NCBI GenBank assembly: GCA_029858245.1
Contig: JAOUFL010000020.1
Coordinates: 1-16,381, forward strand
DNA: 16,381 nucleotides
Origin: Candidatus Zixiibacteriota bacterium
GTDB lineage: Bacteria > Zixibacteria > MSB-5A5 > RBG-16-43-9
Reading direction: 5' to 3'
Shown here: positions 6,527 to 13,633 of the stretch, in pieces
Layout: each line of letters opens with the position of its first letter
Position numbering within the stretch: the first letter of the stretch is position 1
Position numbers and translations under genes: made by a program
The notes under the pieces: model-generated
The model's database searches: none
What the model saw: only the letters and a program-made list of their open reading frames with translations
Told to the model about the DNA's origin: nothing

Positions 6527-7513
6527 CTATCCAGTTTTCCGGATAACCATTAGCGTAATGTCGTCAGTTCTCTGCGACCCTGACAGAAAAGTCCTCATAT
6601 CATCTAAACAGGCACTGGTAAGTGCCTGAGGTGGCAAATGATAATGTCCCTTTAAAAATCTTACCAGCCGCTCCTCACCATACTCTGTATCGGATTTATC
6701 CTGTGCCTCTGTGAGGCCATCGGTGTAGAGCAAAAGGCTGTCACCATTTAACAATTCCATCTTTTTCACTCTATACTCTCCGCTACAGAATAATCCAAGA
6801 GGAAGACCTGTAGCCTCCAGCTTTACAATCTCATTTTTTCGAACCAAAAGCGCTGGTGGATGACCAGCGTTGCAAAGTTCGACCTCTCCGGTTCTGCTTA
6901 TTTTCCCACAGATGAGGGTGGCATAATCGGTGGACAGGGTACTCTCGCAGAAGATTCGATTCGCTTGCAGGATGAGCTTATCAACTTGCAAATCAAAAGC
7001 GATGAGGCTACGAAAGATAGCATGCAGGTTTGACATAAGCATTGAGGCAGCCACTCCTTTGCCTGAAACATCTCCCAGGAGAAAGAATAACTCCTCGCTT
7101 TCAGGCTTGGGAATTACCACATCGCAATAGTCTCCGCTAACCGGGCCTGCTGGCTCATAATGGTAGTTAATCTCCCAGCCAGGGATGCTCAGATTCTGCT
7201 GGGGAAGCATCTGCGACTGGATTCTCCAGGCTAAATTCAAATCCTGCTCCAGCGCACTTTGCTGGTCTGGTGTGAGGTGATCAAGACAGGTGCGGACAAG
7301 AGGGTTAGCAATTAGACGTTCCTTTTCGATAGGTTCATTGCAGACCTCACATAAACCATAAGTTCCCTTGTCCATCTGTTCCAGGGTAGAATCCACCTCC
7401 TGTAAAAGACTCATAAGATGCTCCTTTTCCCTGGATTCTTGGATGGCAGTCTGAAGCTTCTGACGTCGATCGAGCAACCAGAAGTGAAGATCTCTATCTC
7501 TGACTGTGCTCAT
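6527..7513 (-). CDS. DksA/TraR-type zinc finger fused to SpoIIE/RsbU protein phosphatase
   Basis: This is a 328-residue two-domain cytoplasmic protein. Residues 1-80 are a coiled-coil plus zinc-finger module like DksA/TraR. A helical stretch is followed by YGLCEVCNEPIEKERL and later TCLDHL. The ligands would be Cys55, Cys58, Cys76 and His79, so the usual fourth cysteine is replaced by histidine. A linker with WRIQSQMLPQ (about 96-105), typical of RsbU-like phosphatases, leads to a PPM/SpoIIE phosphatase domain. Its metal aspartates are all present: Asp128 (GDY), Asp148 (GDVSGKG), Asp265 (YTDGLTEA) and Asp317/318 (TDDIT). Such phosphatases usually reset anti-sigma-factor antagonists in partner-switching stress pathways; no antagonist or kinase gene is visible here. 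The start is supported by GGAGG about 9 bases upstream. The gene follows the mutase gene by 78 bases, with a mobile-looking repeat in the gap. The phosphatase call is firm. The zinc-finger role (sensor, RNA polymerase docking or only structural) is open. Confidence 0.92.
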   Translation of the reverse strand: MSTVRDRDLHFWLLDRRQKLQTAIQESREKEHLMSLLQEVDSTLEQMDKGTYGLCEVCNEPIEKERLIANPLVRTCLDHLTPDQQSALEQDLNLAWRIQSQMLPQQNLSIPGWEINYHYEPAGPVSGDYCDVVIPKPESEELFFLLGDVSGKGVAASMLMSNLHAIFRSLIAFDLQVDKLILQANRIFCESTLSTDYATLICGKISRTGEVELCNAGHPPALLVRKNEIVKLEATGLPLGLFCSGEYRVKKMELLNGDSLLLYTDGLTEAQDKSDTEYGEERLVRFLKGHYHLPPQALTSACLDDMRTFLSGSQRTDDITLMVIRKTG

Positions 7514-7542
7514 TCTGTTCTACCTCCTGACCTTAGACTAAA

Positions 7543-7583
7543 TGTCATTCCGGGGGAATTACCGCAGAGGACTCAGAATGACA
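7543..7583. repeat. 41-bp element with TGTCATTC terminal inverted repeats
   Basis: TGTCATTC (7543-7550) and GAATGACA (7576-7583) are perfect 8-bp inverted ends enclosing 25 bases. On the minus strand it begins TGTCATTCTGAGTCC. I recall similar dispersed intergenic sequences in many uncultured-bacterium genomes, but this is memory, not a search. It fills half of the gap between the mutase and phosphatase genes and could fold in their shared transcript. Confidence 0.6.
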
Positions 7584-7591
7584 AAGACATT

Positions 7592-8932
7592 TTAACTCAA
7601 ATCCTTTTTTGCCTCTACAACTAAATTCTTTGCTTCTTTCAGGGTTGCAGCTTCTGCCATTACCCTTATTATCGGTTCGGTATTTGACTTGCGAATATTT
7701 ATCCAGGAGTTTTCAAACTCTATTTTCACACCGTCGGTATGATTTATCTTAGCCCGGCTGAATCTTTTTAGATATATTTGCAGTCTTTTTTCAAAAACAG
7801 CCGATAGTTTCATTTTATCCTTAACAAAGTGGTATTGAGGCAGGTTTTGTTTTAGCTGACTTATCTTTTTACCGTTTTCTGCCAAATATTGAAGAACTAA
7901 GGCGATAGCTACCTGTGCATCTCTCCCATAATGACTTTCAGGCAGGATTACTCCACCATTCCCTTCGCCCCCGATCACTCCTTTTACTTTTTTCAGGAGG
8001 GTAGATACATATATTTCTCCAACCTTAGTACGGAATACTTTAACTCCATACTTTTCAGCGATATAATCGATAACCATAGAGGTGGAGTTGTTTATTACAA
8101 CATCTGAGAGTTTTTTACTCAATACGAATTCCATGCATAAAGCAAGAGTATACTCTTCACCAAGTGGAACCCCTTTTTCTGAAACAATGGCTAATCTGTC
8201 TGCATCCGGGTCAAGGGCAAAACCTAAATCTGCTTTGGTTTGTTTTACTTTTTTAGATAAGAGAGTCAAATTCTCAGGTACAGGTTCGGGTTTGTGGACG
8301 AACTCACCGGTTAAATTACAGTTGAGCTCAATTACCTGACAGCCTAACCTTTTAAGTAACTCAGGAGCTATTTTTGAACCAGCTCCATTGTTACAATCGA
8401 GAACAACTTTGAAATTTTTCTTTTTGATTTTATTTATATCAATAAAGGAAAGATTAAAAATCTTCTGCTGGTGTTTTTCAATCCAGCTTTCATCCGCACA
8501 GATAACTCCCGGTTTGTTTCTACCAGAACAGCAGGCACCTTTCTCAGCAAAGGAGTAAAATTTTCCGCTTTCCTTTTCGTTTAAGAATATCCCTTTTGAA
8601 TTAAAGAACTTAAGTCCGTTCCATTCAGCGGGATTATGACTGGCGGTTATCATTATCCCTCCAGAAGCTTTCAAACCTTTAACTGCCAAACCTAAAGTTG
8701 GTGTGGGGCAGATTCTCAGATCTATAACCTTACAGCCGGCTGAATAAAGCCCAGCTATAACAGCTCTCTTCAGGGCTTCACCTGATTTACGTGTATCCCT
8801 TCCCATGATGATTTTTCCTCCCTCGCAATACTTTCCAAAAGCAACAGAGTATTTCAGAACTATATCCGGTGTCAGGGCTTTTCCGACTACCCCTCTTATC
8901 CCGGATATACTTTTAAGAAGTTTTTCTGGCAT
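7592..8932 (-). CDS. glmM: Phosphoglucosamine mutase / phosphohexomutase, archaeal-type GlmM-like
   Basis: A 446-residue alpha-D-phosphohexomutase that shifts phosphate between C6 and C1 of a hexose. The active-site phosphoserine is Ser98 in TASHNP. The magnesium loop is DPDADR with Asp241, Asp243 and Asp245. The sugar-specificity loop is GGEGNGG at 321-327, and the phosphate-binding loop is RKSNTEPIIR at 414-423. The N-terminal SISGIRGVVG is standard. GGEGNGG and the SNTEP loop resemble the archaeal-type GlmM / phosphomannomutase branch rather than classical bacterial GlmM (GGEQSGH, RPSGTEP). The presence of glmS nearby favours glucosamine-6-phosphate as substrate, but phosphomannomutase or phosphoglucomutase activity cannot be excluded. 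No clear Shine-Dalgarno precedes the ATG; the start is supported by the N-terminal motif. It lies 63 bases after the DUF5683 gene and may share its transcript. Confidence 0.88.
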   Translation of the reverse strand: MPEKLLKSISGIRGVVGKALTPDIVLKYSVAFGKYCEGGKIIMGRDTRKSGEALKRAVIAGLYSAGCKVIDLRICPTPTLGLAVKGLKASGGIMITASHNPAEWNGLKFFNSKGIFLNEKESGKFYSFAEKGACCSGRNKPGVICADESWIEKHQQKIFNLSFIDINKIKKKNFKVVLDCNNGAGSKIAPELLKRLGCQVIELNCNLTGEFVHKPEPVPENLTLLSKKVKQTKADLGFALDPDADRLAIVSEKGVPLGEEYTLALCMEFVLSKKLSDVVINNSTSMVIDYIAEKYGVKVFRTKVGEIYVSTLLKKVKGVIGGEGNGGVILPESHYGRDAQVAIALVLQYLAENGKKISQLKQNLPQYHFVKDKMKLSAVFEKRLQIYLKRFSRAKINHTDGVKIEFENSWINIRKSNTEPIIRVMAEAATLKEAKNLVVEAKKDLS

Positions 8933-8995
8933 AAATTCTGTTTTCTGTTAGTTTAAATCGTCAGATAAGATGTTTGGTTAATCCATTCAAAACAT

Positions 8996-9532
8996 TTAGA
9001 AGTTTATAGAAAATCTAAAACTTAACTCATTTTCAGGGTGAGGATGAACTTTAAACCCGATCCTTTCCATTTCTTTGTCGAAGTCATAAAGATGAGCGTC
9101 TACATAAGCGTCGAACATACTTACGAAAACAGTAGCTAAAACCGACCAGAGGAACAGGTTTTTTCTGTCCTCATAGAATTTATATTGTTCATATTCCAAG
9201 AATTTATCCGGATGCTCCAAGGGGAGGGAATCATAAAGTTGCTTATGGTCACTCATTCGATCCCATTCAATAATCATCAAAGCTAAAAAGGTCGTTTCCA
9301 CACCAAATACCAGGGCAGATTTGAAATATTTCTGGTTATAAAGCTGACCCCAACCGGGTAAGACAATTGACCTGAAAAGCGCTCCCATAGGTGATTTGGT
9401 TTTTAATTCAAAAGTTTTGATTAAATCCGTATGGGAACTATCCGCTAAAGATTCACCTTTTTCAGCATAGGTTAAACCAGCTAAAAGCACAATAAATATA
9501 GAAATAAAAAGAAATTTCAGTAAAATTCTCAT
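8996..9532 (-). CDS. DUF5683 domain envelope protein
   Basis: A 178-residue exported or membrane-bound protein. The first 23 residues form a signal peptide with likely cleavage after TYA. The core motif RSIVLPGWGQLYNQKYFKSA (54-73) is the DUF5683 signature, where a PG-x-GQ-x-YN turn precedes a membrane helix (about 72-89). A second hydrophobic segment at about 126-142 leads into DAYVDAHLYDFD (141-152), also typical of the family. The protein ends in SFRFSINF, an alternating pattern with a terminal Phe like a short outer-membrane strand. The family is common in FCB-group bacteria and has no firm function; an envelope role is inferred. A sigma70-like promoter lies just upstream. Confidence 0.85.
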   Translation of the reverse strand: MRILLKFLFISIFIVLLAGLTYAEKGESLADSSHTDLIKTFELKTKSPMGALFRSIVLPGWGQLYNQKYFKSALVFGVETTFLALMIIEWDRMSDHKQLYDSLPLEHPDKFLEYEQYKFYEDRKNLFLWSVLATVFVSMFDAYVDAHLYDFDKEMERIGFKVHPHPENELSFRFSINF

Positions 9533-9552
9533 ATCTTAGCTCTGGTTTGTAT

Positions 9553-9581
9553 ATGATAAATCAAGTCAATTAAAAAGACAA
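9553..9581 (-). promoter_or_regulatory. Candidate promoter of the DUF5683 gene
   Basis: TTGTCT (9581-9576), a 17-base spacer and TATCAT (9558-9553) lie 20 bases before the ATG. The -10 matches 5 of 6 positions and the -35 matches 4 of 6. The leader would be very short. Confidence 0.4.
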
Positions 9582-9626
9582 GGGATTTATCTTTTTTGTC
9601 ACCCAGGCATGCAGGTATAAAAAATG

Positions 9627-9673
9627 TGTTGACCCTTCGTCATTATCTTTCGAATAATGACTGGATTTCAACA
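9627..9673. repeat. Nested symmetric inverted repeats
   Basis: An inner perfect 8-bp repeat, GTCATTAT/ATAATGAC (9639-9646 and 9654-9661), lies inside an outer perfect 6-bp repeat, TGTTGA/TCAACA (9627-9632 and 9668-9673). The two unpaired spacers between them are each 6 bases, so the 47-base unit is exactly symmetric. Its function is unknown; it could be an operator, a small mobile element or a structured RNA. Confidence 0.5.
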
Positions 9674-9688
9674 ATCTACAGTATAAAG

Positions 9689-9711
9689 AAACCTCCCTTT
9701 TAAGGAGGTTT
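9689..9711 (-). terminator. Probable terminator after the lipoprotein gene
   Basis: An 8-bp stem AAACCTCC/GGAGGTTT (9689-9696 and 9704-9711) with a 7-base loop lies 54 bases after the lipoprotein stop. On the minus strand TTTCTTT follows; the plus strand has a short T-run too, so it could work in both directions. Confidence 0.55.
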
Positions 9712-9764
9712 TCGTTATAGCAAAATATCTCGATTAAAAATTTTAAACCCTAAAGTATCGTCTC

Positions 9765-10205
9765 TTATAATTTAAGATTATAGATTTTCCATTTTCCATC
9801 TTTAAAGAAAAGACCTATCCTGGTATAATCTCTTGTACCACTTGACTTGTTCAGATATGTTACCTCTACGGTGGCTGAGTCACCTGCCACTTCAGACTTT
9901 CCCACTACGATTAAATTGCTTTTCCAGTGCATCCGCGTCAAACCGTCATTGGTAAAACTTGTTAAAAGCTGTTGCCTGAGCTGAGGGAAAAGCTCTTCTT
10001 TGTCCTTTTCCAGAAAACCCTCAAGGCTTTTTTCCAGTAATGCCTGAAAATCAAGATGTTCTGCTAAAAATGTGGTGTCGGATTGGTCTACGGCTGTAAT
10101 GAATTTGTTGATGGTATTTCTGGGATCGGGTCTAGTAGAGCAGCCAGGTAATAAACTTAATGAAAATATCACGCCTAAACATATAAATCGAATTTGCCTG
10201 TTCAT
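9765..10205 (-). CDS. Small lipoprotein, unknown function
   Basis: A 146-residue predicted lipoprotein. The N-terminus has a hydrophobic signal followed by LPGC with Cys22 as the lipidation site; Ser23 at +2 favours outer-membrane sorting in Gram-negative cells. The mature part starts with a helix (NTINKFITAVDQSDTTFLAE), then a charged helical stretch. It ends in strands VEVTYLNKSSG, TRIGLFFKDGK and WKIYNLKL. This helix-then-curved-sheet order with a closing DGKWKI resembles NTF2-like or DUF4878-type lipoproteins, but I cannot assign a family. It has a strong promoter of its own and is bounded by terminators on both sides, so it is probably transcribed alone. The Shine-Dalgarno AGGAG sits close to the ATG. 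Confidence 0.85.
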   Translation of the reverse strand: MNRQIRFICLGVIFSLSLLPGCSTRPDPRNTINKFITAVDQSDTTFLAEHLDFQALLEKSLEGFLEKDKEELFPQLRQQLLTSFTNDGLTRMHWKSNLIVVGKSEVAGDSATVEVTYLNKSSGTRDYTRIGLFFKDGKWKIYNLKL

Positions 10206-10244
10206 TTCTCCTCGCTTTTAGAGTAGTTCAGTTTTTCAGGGGGA

Positions 10245-10273
10245 TATATAAATCAATTTTATTATCCTGTCAA
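10245..10273 (-). promoter_or_regulatory. Strong sigma70-type promoter of the lipoprotein gene
   Basis: A perfect -35 TTGACA (10273-10268), a 17-base spacer and -10 TATATA (10250-10245) lie 39 bases before the ATG. Confidence 0.75.
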
Positions 10274-10313
10274 CAGTTATCTAAACATACGACTTATCCC
10301 GTTAATAAAAATC

Positions 10314-10337
10314 AGGGGTACGTAAATCCGTACCCTT
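10314..10337 (-). terminator. Terminator after the sigma54 regulator
   Basis: On the minus strand a stem GGGTACG/CGTACCC (10335-10329 and 10322-10316) with a 6-base loop is followed by a T-rich tract (GATTTTTATT), 26 bases after the regulator stop. Confidence 0.65.
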
Positions 10338-10361
10338 AAAAGGATTATTTAAAATAAGATT

Positions 10362-11672
10362 CTACCTGGCGGGGTTTTGAATCTTATACTGTTTCATCTT
10401 GAATCTCAGGCTGGACTCAGGTATTCTCAAAGTCCTGGCAGCTGATTTTTTAATCCAGTTATTTTCGATCAGAGCTTTGAGTATATACTGTTTTTCTAAT
10501 AAAGAGATCTTGTCATACAAAGAAGAGCTTTCATTTTTCAATTCCCTGGCCATAGGGAACTTATCTGAGAGCAACTCGTCCAACAAGAAATCATCACTTT
10601 GATTAAAAGCTAACAATCTTTTAGTTTCATTTTCCAGCTCTCGCACGTTTCCGGGCCAATCGTACTCAGAATAAAGCTCCAGCATCACAGGTTTTATAGA
10701 TAAAGATTTTTTGTCAGCATTAGAGTGGGTTTTTATAAAGTGTTCAACCAGAATAGGTATATCTTCTTTTCTTTCTCTCAAAGGAGGTATTTTAAGATTT
10801 ATTGCGTTTAACCTGAAATAGAGGTCTTTTCGAAAGCGCCCCTGGGATACCTCTTCTTCCAGATTCTTGTTTGTGGAAGCGACAACTCGGATATCTATCT
10901 TGCGGGGCTTTATCTCTCCGAGGCGGGTGATGACTTTTTCCTCCAATGCCCTGAGCAGTTTTACCTGGATGGAAAGGCTTAAATCCCCTATCTCATCCAG
11001 ATAAAGGGTTCCTCCATCAGCTTCCTCAAAAAGACCTTTTTTGTCAAAAGCAGCACCAGTATAAGAACCCTTCTTATGCCCAAAAAGCTCCGATTCAAGC
11101 AAGGGCTCAGGCAGAGCAGCACAATTCACCGCGATGAAGTTTTTATCCTTTCTGTTGCTGGAATAATGTAGTGCTTTTGCCAGAAAATCCTTTCCTACTC
11201 CTGTTTCTCCCTCGAATAACACGGATAGGTTAGTATCTTTTATCTGCTCTAATTTCCACAGGATCTTCAGAATCTGATTGTTGCGGGTAATGATCTGGGA
11301 GAAGGAGCATCTTTCCTCCAAAAGTTTTTTCAGACGGAGATTGTCCGCCTGCAGATCATTCTTCTGGAATTCCGATATTTTAAGGGCTAAAAGATCGGCA
11401 AAGGCTACGGCGAAATTCAGCTCCTGCTGGGTAAAGGAAGATATGCCGCCTGTTCTATCAAGATAGATAAAACCACACATGTTTTTGCAGCACAGCAAAG
11501 GGATAAGCAGAAGGCTGTTGATCTTTCCGTTTTCCATAATTTTCCTGACTGAGGAGGGATGTGTCAATATCAAAGGTTTATAGGAATCACACTTAGAGGT
11601 ATCTGAACTGGGATTTAAGAAATTGGCTAAAGCCAAATTCTGGCTTACAAACCTGGCTTTATCTGATTCCAT
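10362..11672 (-). CDS. Sigma54-dependent regulator: partial GAF, AAA+ and HTH (3' half of a frameshifted gene)
   Basis: An enhancer-binding protein that would use ATP to open sigma54 promoters. In this frame of 436 residues, a C-terminal part of a GAF sensor domain (about 1-105) is followed by the sigma54 AAA+ domain. Walker A is GETGVGKD (155-162), Walker B is GGTLYLDE (220-227), and arginine residues lie in RFRKDLYFRL (279-288). A Fis-like HTH_8 occupies about 391-430 (KKSAARTLRIPESSLRFKMK). The sigma54-contact loop is GSYTGA (202-207) in place of GAFTGA. The ATG at 11672 lies inside the GAF domain and has no Shine-Dalgarno. The same frame stays open upstream to about 11855 and encodes the missing start of the GAF domain (SLKLLAEKIKAERGFIVYN). 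The true start is therefore in the upstream TPR gene, with one base missing near 11823. The repaired protein would be 966 residues. Confidence 0.9.
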   Translation of the reverse strand: MESDKARFVSQNLALANFLNPSSDTSKCDSYKPLILTHPSSVRKIMENGKINSLLLIPLLCCKNMCGFIYLDRTGGISSFTQQELNFAVAFADLLALKISEFQKNDLQADNLRLKKLLEERCSFSQIITRNNQILKILWKLEQIKDTNLSVLFEGETGVGKDFLAKALHYSSNRKDKNFIAVNCAALPEPLLESELFGHKKGSYTGAAFDKKGLFEEADGGTLYLDEIGDLSLSIQVKLLRALEEKVITRLGEIKPRKIDIRVVASTNKNLEEEVSQGRFRKDLYFRLNAINLKIPPLRERKEDIPILVEHFIKTHSNADKKSLSIKPVMLELYSEYDWPGNVRELENETKRLLAFNQSDDFLLDELLSDKFPMARELKNESSSLYDKISLLEKQYILKALIENNWIKKSAARTLRIPESSLRFKMKQYKIQNPAR

Positions 11673-11764
11673 ATTATACAGAGAAGGAAAGGAGAACTCT
11701 TCTGCAGAGCCTTTATTATAAACTATAAAACCTCTTTCTGCTTTGATTTTCTCAGCCAGGAGTT

Positions 11765-13261
11765 TTAAACTCTCTTCCAGACCTCCTTCTTCAAATTCCC
11801 TGTATTCGGTATCGGAAAGATATTTCGGAAAAGTTTGAACTCGTTCTCTGCGGAAATGCTTTTACGGCTCAGGTTATTTTCTATTTTTTCCCTTAATTCT
11901 CTGCAAAGAAGGAGCTTATCTTCTTCGGGTGGTTCTGAAAAAAGATGTTCGGCTCTGTTCAAAGCATAAAGGGAGTTCTCGAAATTTTCCCGCTCGAACT
12001 CCAACTGGCTATGGGTAAGCTCGGAGAGAGCTTCGAGATATTTCAAACCTAACCCGGAAGAAAGTTTTTTTGATCTTTCCAGAGAACTTAGTTTCTCCGG
12101 ATAGTCATATCCGCGGGCAAGTGATAGGCTCAGATAGGTTTTAATTTGCTCGTATCTGGCGCCTGTTTCCTCCAGGGATTTAATACTTTTATCAAAAGCT
12201 TCTCTGGATTTGCTTTCCTCATTTTTCTGATGATAGATCTCTCCCAGTATTCTGTATCCAATACCCTCTTCTAATTTTTCTCCTATAACCCTGGATACTT
12301 CTAATGATCTGTTTATGAACTCGAATGCTTTATCTATTTCTTTTCTCTGCAGGGCTAAATCTGCCAGTAATCTGCAGGTCTGGCTGATAAGAGTACCTTG
12401 CGGAGCTATTTCCTCACCGATTTGCAGGGCTTTTTTATAACAGGCGTCTGCCTCGTCAAACTTTCTCTCATGAAAATACGTCTCACCCTGGTATTCATAA
12501 TAGATAGCTAAATCCCTGGGTGATTTATTATCTTTCAGAAGCTCGTATGCTCTCCGGAGATAGGAAGAGGAAGGTTTGAATTCTCTTTTTAATAGTTTGA
12601 TATATCCCAGGGACAAAAGACAGCGGGAAAGGTTTAAGATATGTTCCTTTCCCGCTTCTTTTAATAACCTGATATCTGAGAGGAGGTGTTTCTCAGCCAA
12701 ACTTAGTTCTCCTCTCAAGATATAAATTCTTCCCAGGTTTCTCTGAATTATACTCAGGTTAATCCAGTCTTTGATTTTCTCCAGATAAGGTATACACTCC
12801 TTAAGGTATTCAATAGCGCGAGGATAATCTGCTCGGATAGAGTATATCTGGGCTAATTTATTATAATTCCGAACGATCCCCTTCTCGTCACTTATCCTTC
12901 TACAGGTTGCTACGGAATCCCTGAACTGGTTTTCAGCCTCCTTTAATCTGCCCAATGAAAGATAGGATTTTCCCAGAATAGACTGGACCTCGGCAATTCT
13001 TTTATTCTCCAGTGTATTTTTGAAAAGCTCATATGCATTTTCACCAAACTCCAGAGACTCTTTAAACCTACCCAGACCATGTAATGCGACTGAGGATAGA
13101 TAATAAAATATACCCCTTTCCCGGGAATTAATTTTTAAATCTCCCAGGATTTCAATTTGTTTGAGCATTTCCCAGGCCTCTGCGTAGTTGTCTTTTTCTA
13201 ATAGAGGCTCAACCTGCTCCAGCCTTTTAGTTAGAGATAAATCCTGTATTTTCTCCTTCAT
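11765..13261 (-). CDS. TPR-repeat sensor part of a sigma54 regulator (5' half of a frameshifted gene)
   Basis: A 498-residue protein made almost wholly of tetratricopeptide repeats. About eight units of some 34 residues can be placed, for example at 49-82, 91-124, 131-164, 171-204, 212-245, 252-285 and 332-365. They carry the usual small/aromatic pattern (LGKSYLSLGRLKEAENQF, LGEIYHQKNEESKSREAF). TPR solenoids bind peptides or partner proteins. The C-terminal 19 residues after Arg479 (NIFPIPNTG to WKRV) do not look like TPR. The -1 frame at that point instead continues as KYLSDTEYREFEEGG into the GAF domain of the next frame. The TPR block is thus best read as the sensory N-terminus of a single TPR-GAF-AAA+-HTH regulator, as known in other sigma54 activators. 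The ATG overlaps the TGA of the small exported protein gene by 4 bases. Confidence 0.9.
   Translation of the reverse strand: MKEKIQDLSLTKRLEQVEPLLEKDNYAEAWEMLKQIEILGDLKINSRERGIFYYLSSVALHGLGRFKESLEFGENAYELFKNTLENKRIAEVQSILGKSYLSLGRLKEAENQFRDSVATCRRISDEKGIVRNYNKLAQIYSIRADYPRAIEYLKECIPYLEKIKDWINLSIIQRNLGRIYILRGELSLAEKHLLSDIRLLKEAGKEHILNLSRCLLSLGYIKLLKREFKPSSSYLRRAYELLKDNKSPRDLAIYYEYQGETYFHERKFDEADACYKKALQIGEEIAPQGTLISQTCRLLADLALQRKEIDKAFEFINRSLEVSRVIGEKLEEGIGYRILGEIYHQKNEESKSREAFDKSIKSLEETGARYEQIKTYLSLSLARGYDYPEKLSSLERSKKLSSGLGLKYLEALSELTHSQLEFERENFENSLYALNRAEHLFSEPPEEDKLLLCRELREKIENNLSRKSISAENEFKLFRNIFPIPNTGNLKKEVWKRV
11823..11825 (-). other. Likely single-base deletion joining the TPR and GAF frames
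   Basis: Adding one base to the AAA run here (minus strand CGA-AAT-ATC becoming CGA-AAA-TAT-CTT) joins the TPR frame to the regulator frame. It gives FKLFRKYLSDTEYREF with no other change and no intervening stop. I saw no X-XXY-YYZ slippery heptamer at the junction, so a mutation or sequencing error is more likely than programmed frameshifting. Confidence 0.75.
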
Positions 13262-13563
13262 TTCATCCTAGGTAAAGACCTCGTTATCTCTGAGCAGTCC
13301 TTCTTAACCTCCTCCTTACAGCTAATTTTTACTACCGGTACTATAAGATTAGGGAAATAACCTGGTGATAGCATAAGAATCGATGAAATTCCCTCCGGTA
13401 GTATAAATTGAGGTTTTACTGGTTTTGGAGGAAAATCTTTCTTTACCTCTTCCCACGGATGATCCAGCATAGGCTTATCCGGGCCTCCGGCATTAGCCAG
13501 AGGAACGAAAGGTAAGAAGAAAAGGAGGATTAAAAAGACTGCCAGACACTTCCTTGAAGTCAT
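13258..13563 (-). CDS. Small exported proline-rich protein upstream of the regulator
   Basis: A 101-residue protein of unknown family. It has a clear Sec signal peptide: basic start MTSRKC, hydrophobic core about residues 7-22, and likely cleavage after PLANA (residue 25). The mature part of about 76 residues is rich in proline (FPPKPVKPQF, LPEG, LSPGYFP), with a hydrophobic stretch NLIVPVVKIS and two cysteines (CKEEVKKDC) near the C-terminus that could pair. The Shine-Dalgarno AAAGGAGG lies 7 bases before the ATG, one of the best in the window. It is first in an operon with the TPR-sigma54 regulator and overlaps it by 4 bases. That arrangement suggests a signal or effector linked to the regulator, but nothing in the sequence proves it. 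Confidence 0.8.
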   Translation of the reverse strand: MTSRKCLAVFLILLFFLPFVPLANAGGPDKPMLDHPWEEVKKDFPPKPVKPQFILPEGISSILMLSPGYFPNLIVPVVKISCKEEVKKDCSEITRSLPRMK

Positions 13564-13605
13564 GTCTACGCCTCCTTTAGCGTTAAAGGTTACCTTTACC
13601 TTACA

Positions 13606-13633
13606 ACTATATTATCGACAGGAGTTCTGACAA
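13606..13633 (-). promoter_or_regulatory. Candidate proximal promoter of the exported protein-regulator operon
   Basis: TTGTCA (13633-13628), a 16-base spacer and TATAGT (13611-13606), each matching 5 of 6 consensus bases. It lies 43 bases before the ATG. Confidence 0.5.

Noticed and set aside
11781..11790. Shine-Dalgarno (AGAAGGAGGT) as an independent start site for the sigma54 half
   Set aside because: No ATG, GTG or TTG lies at a workable distance in the right frame; the sequence simply encodes EEGG in the joined reading frame.
11815..11840. Programmed -1 ribosomal frameshift joining the TPR and GAF frames
   Set aside because: No X-XXY-YYZ slippery heptamer in the TPR frame at the junction, and no obvious downstream pseudoknot.
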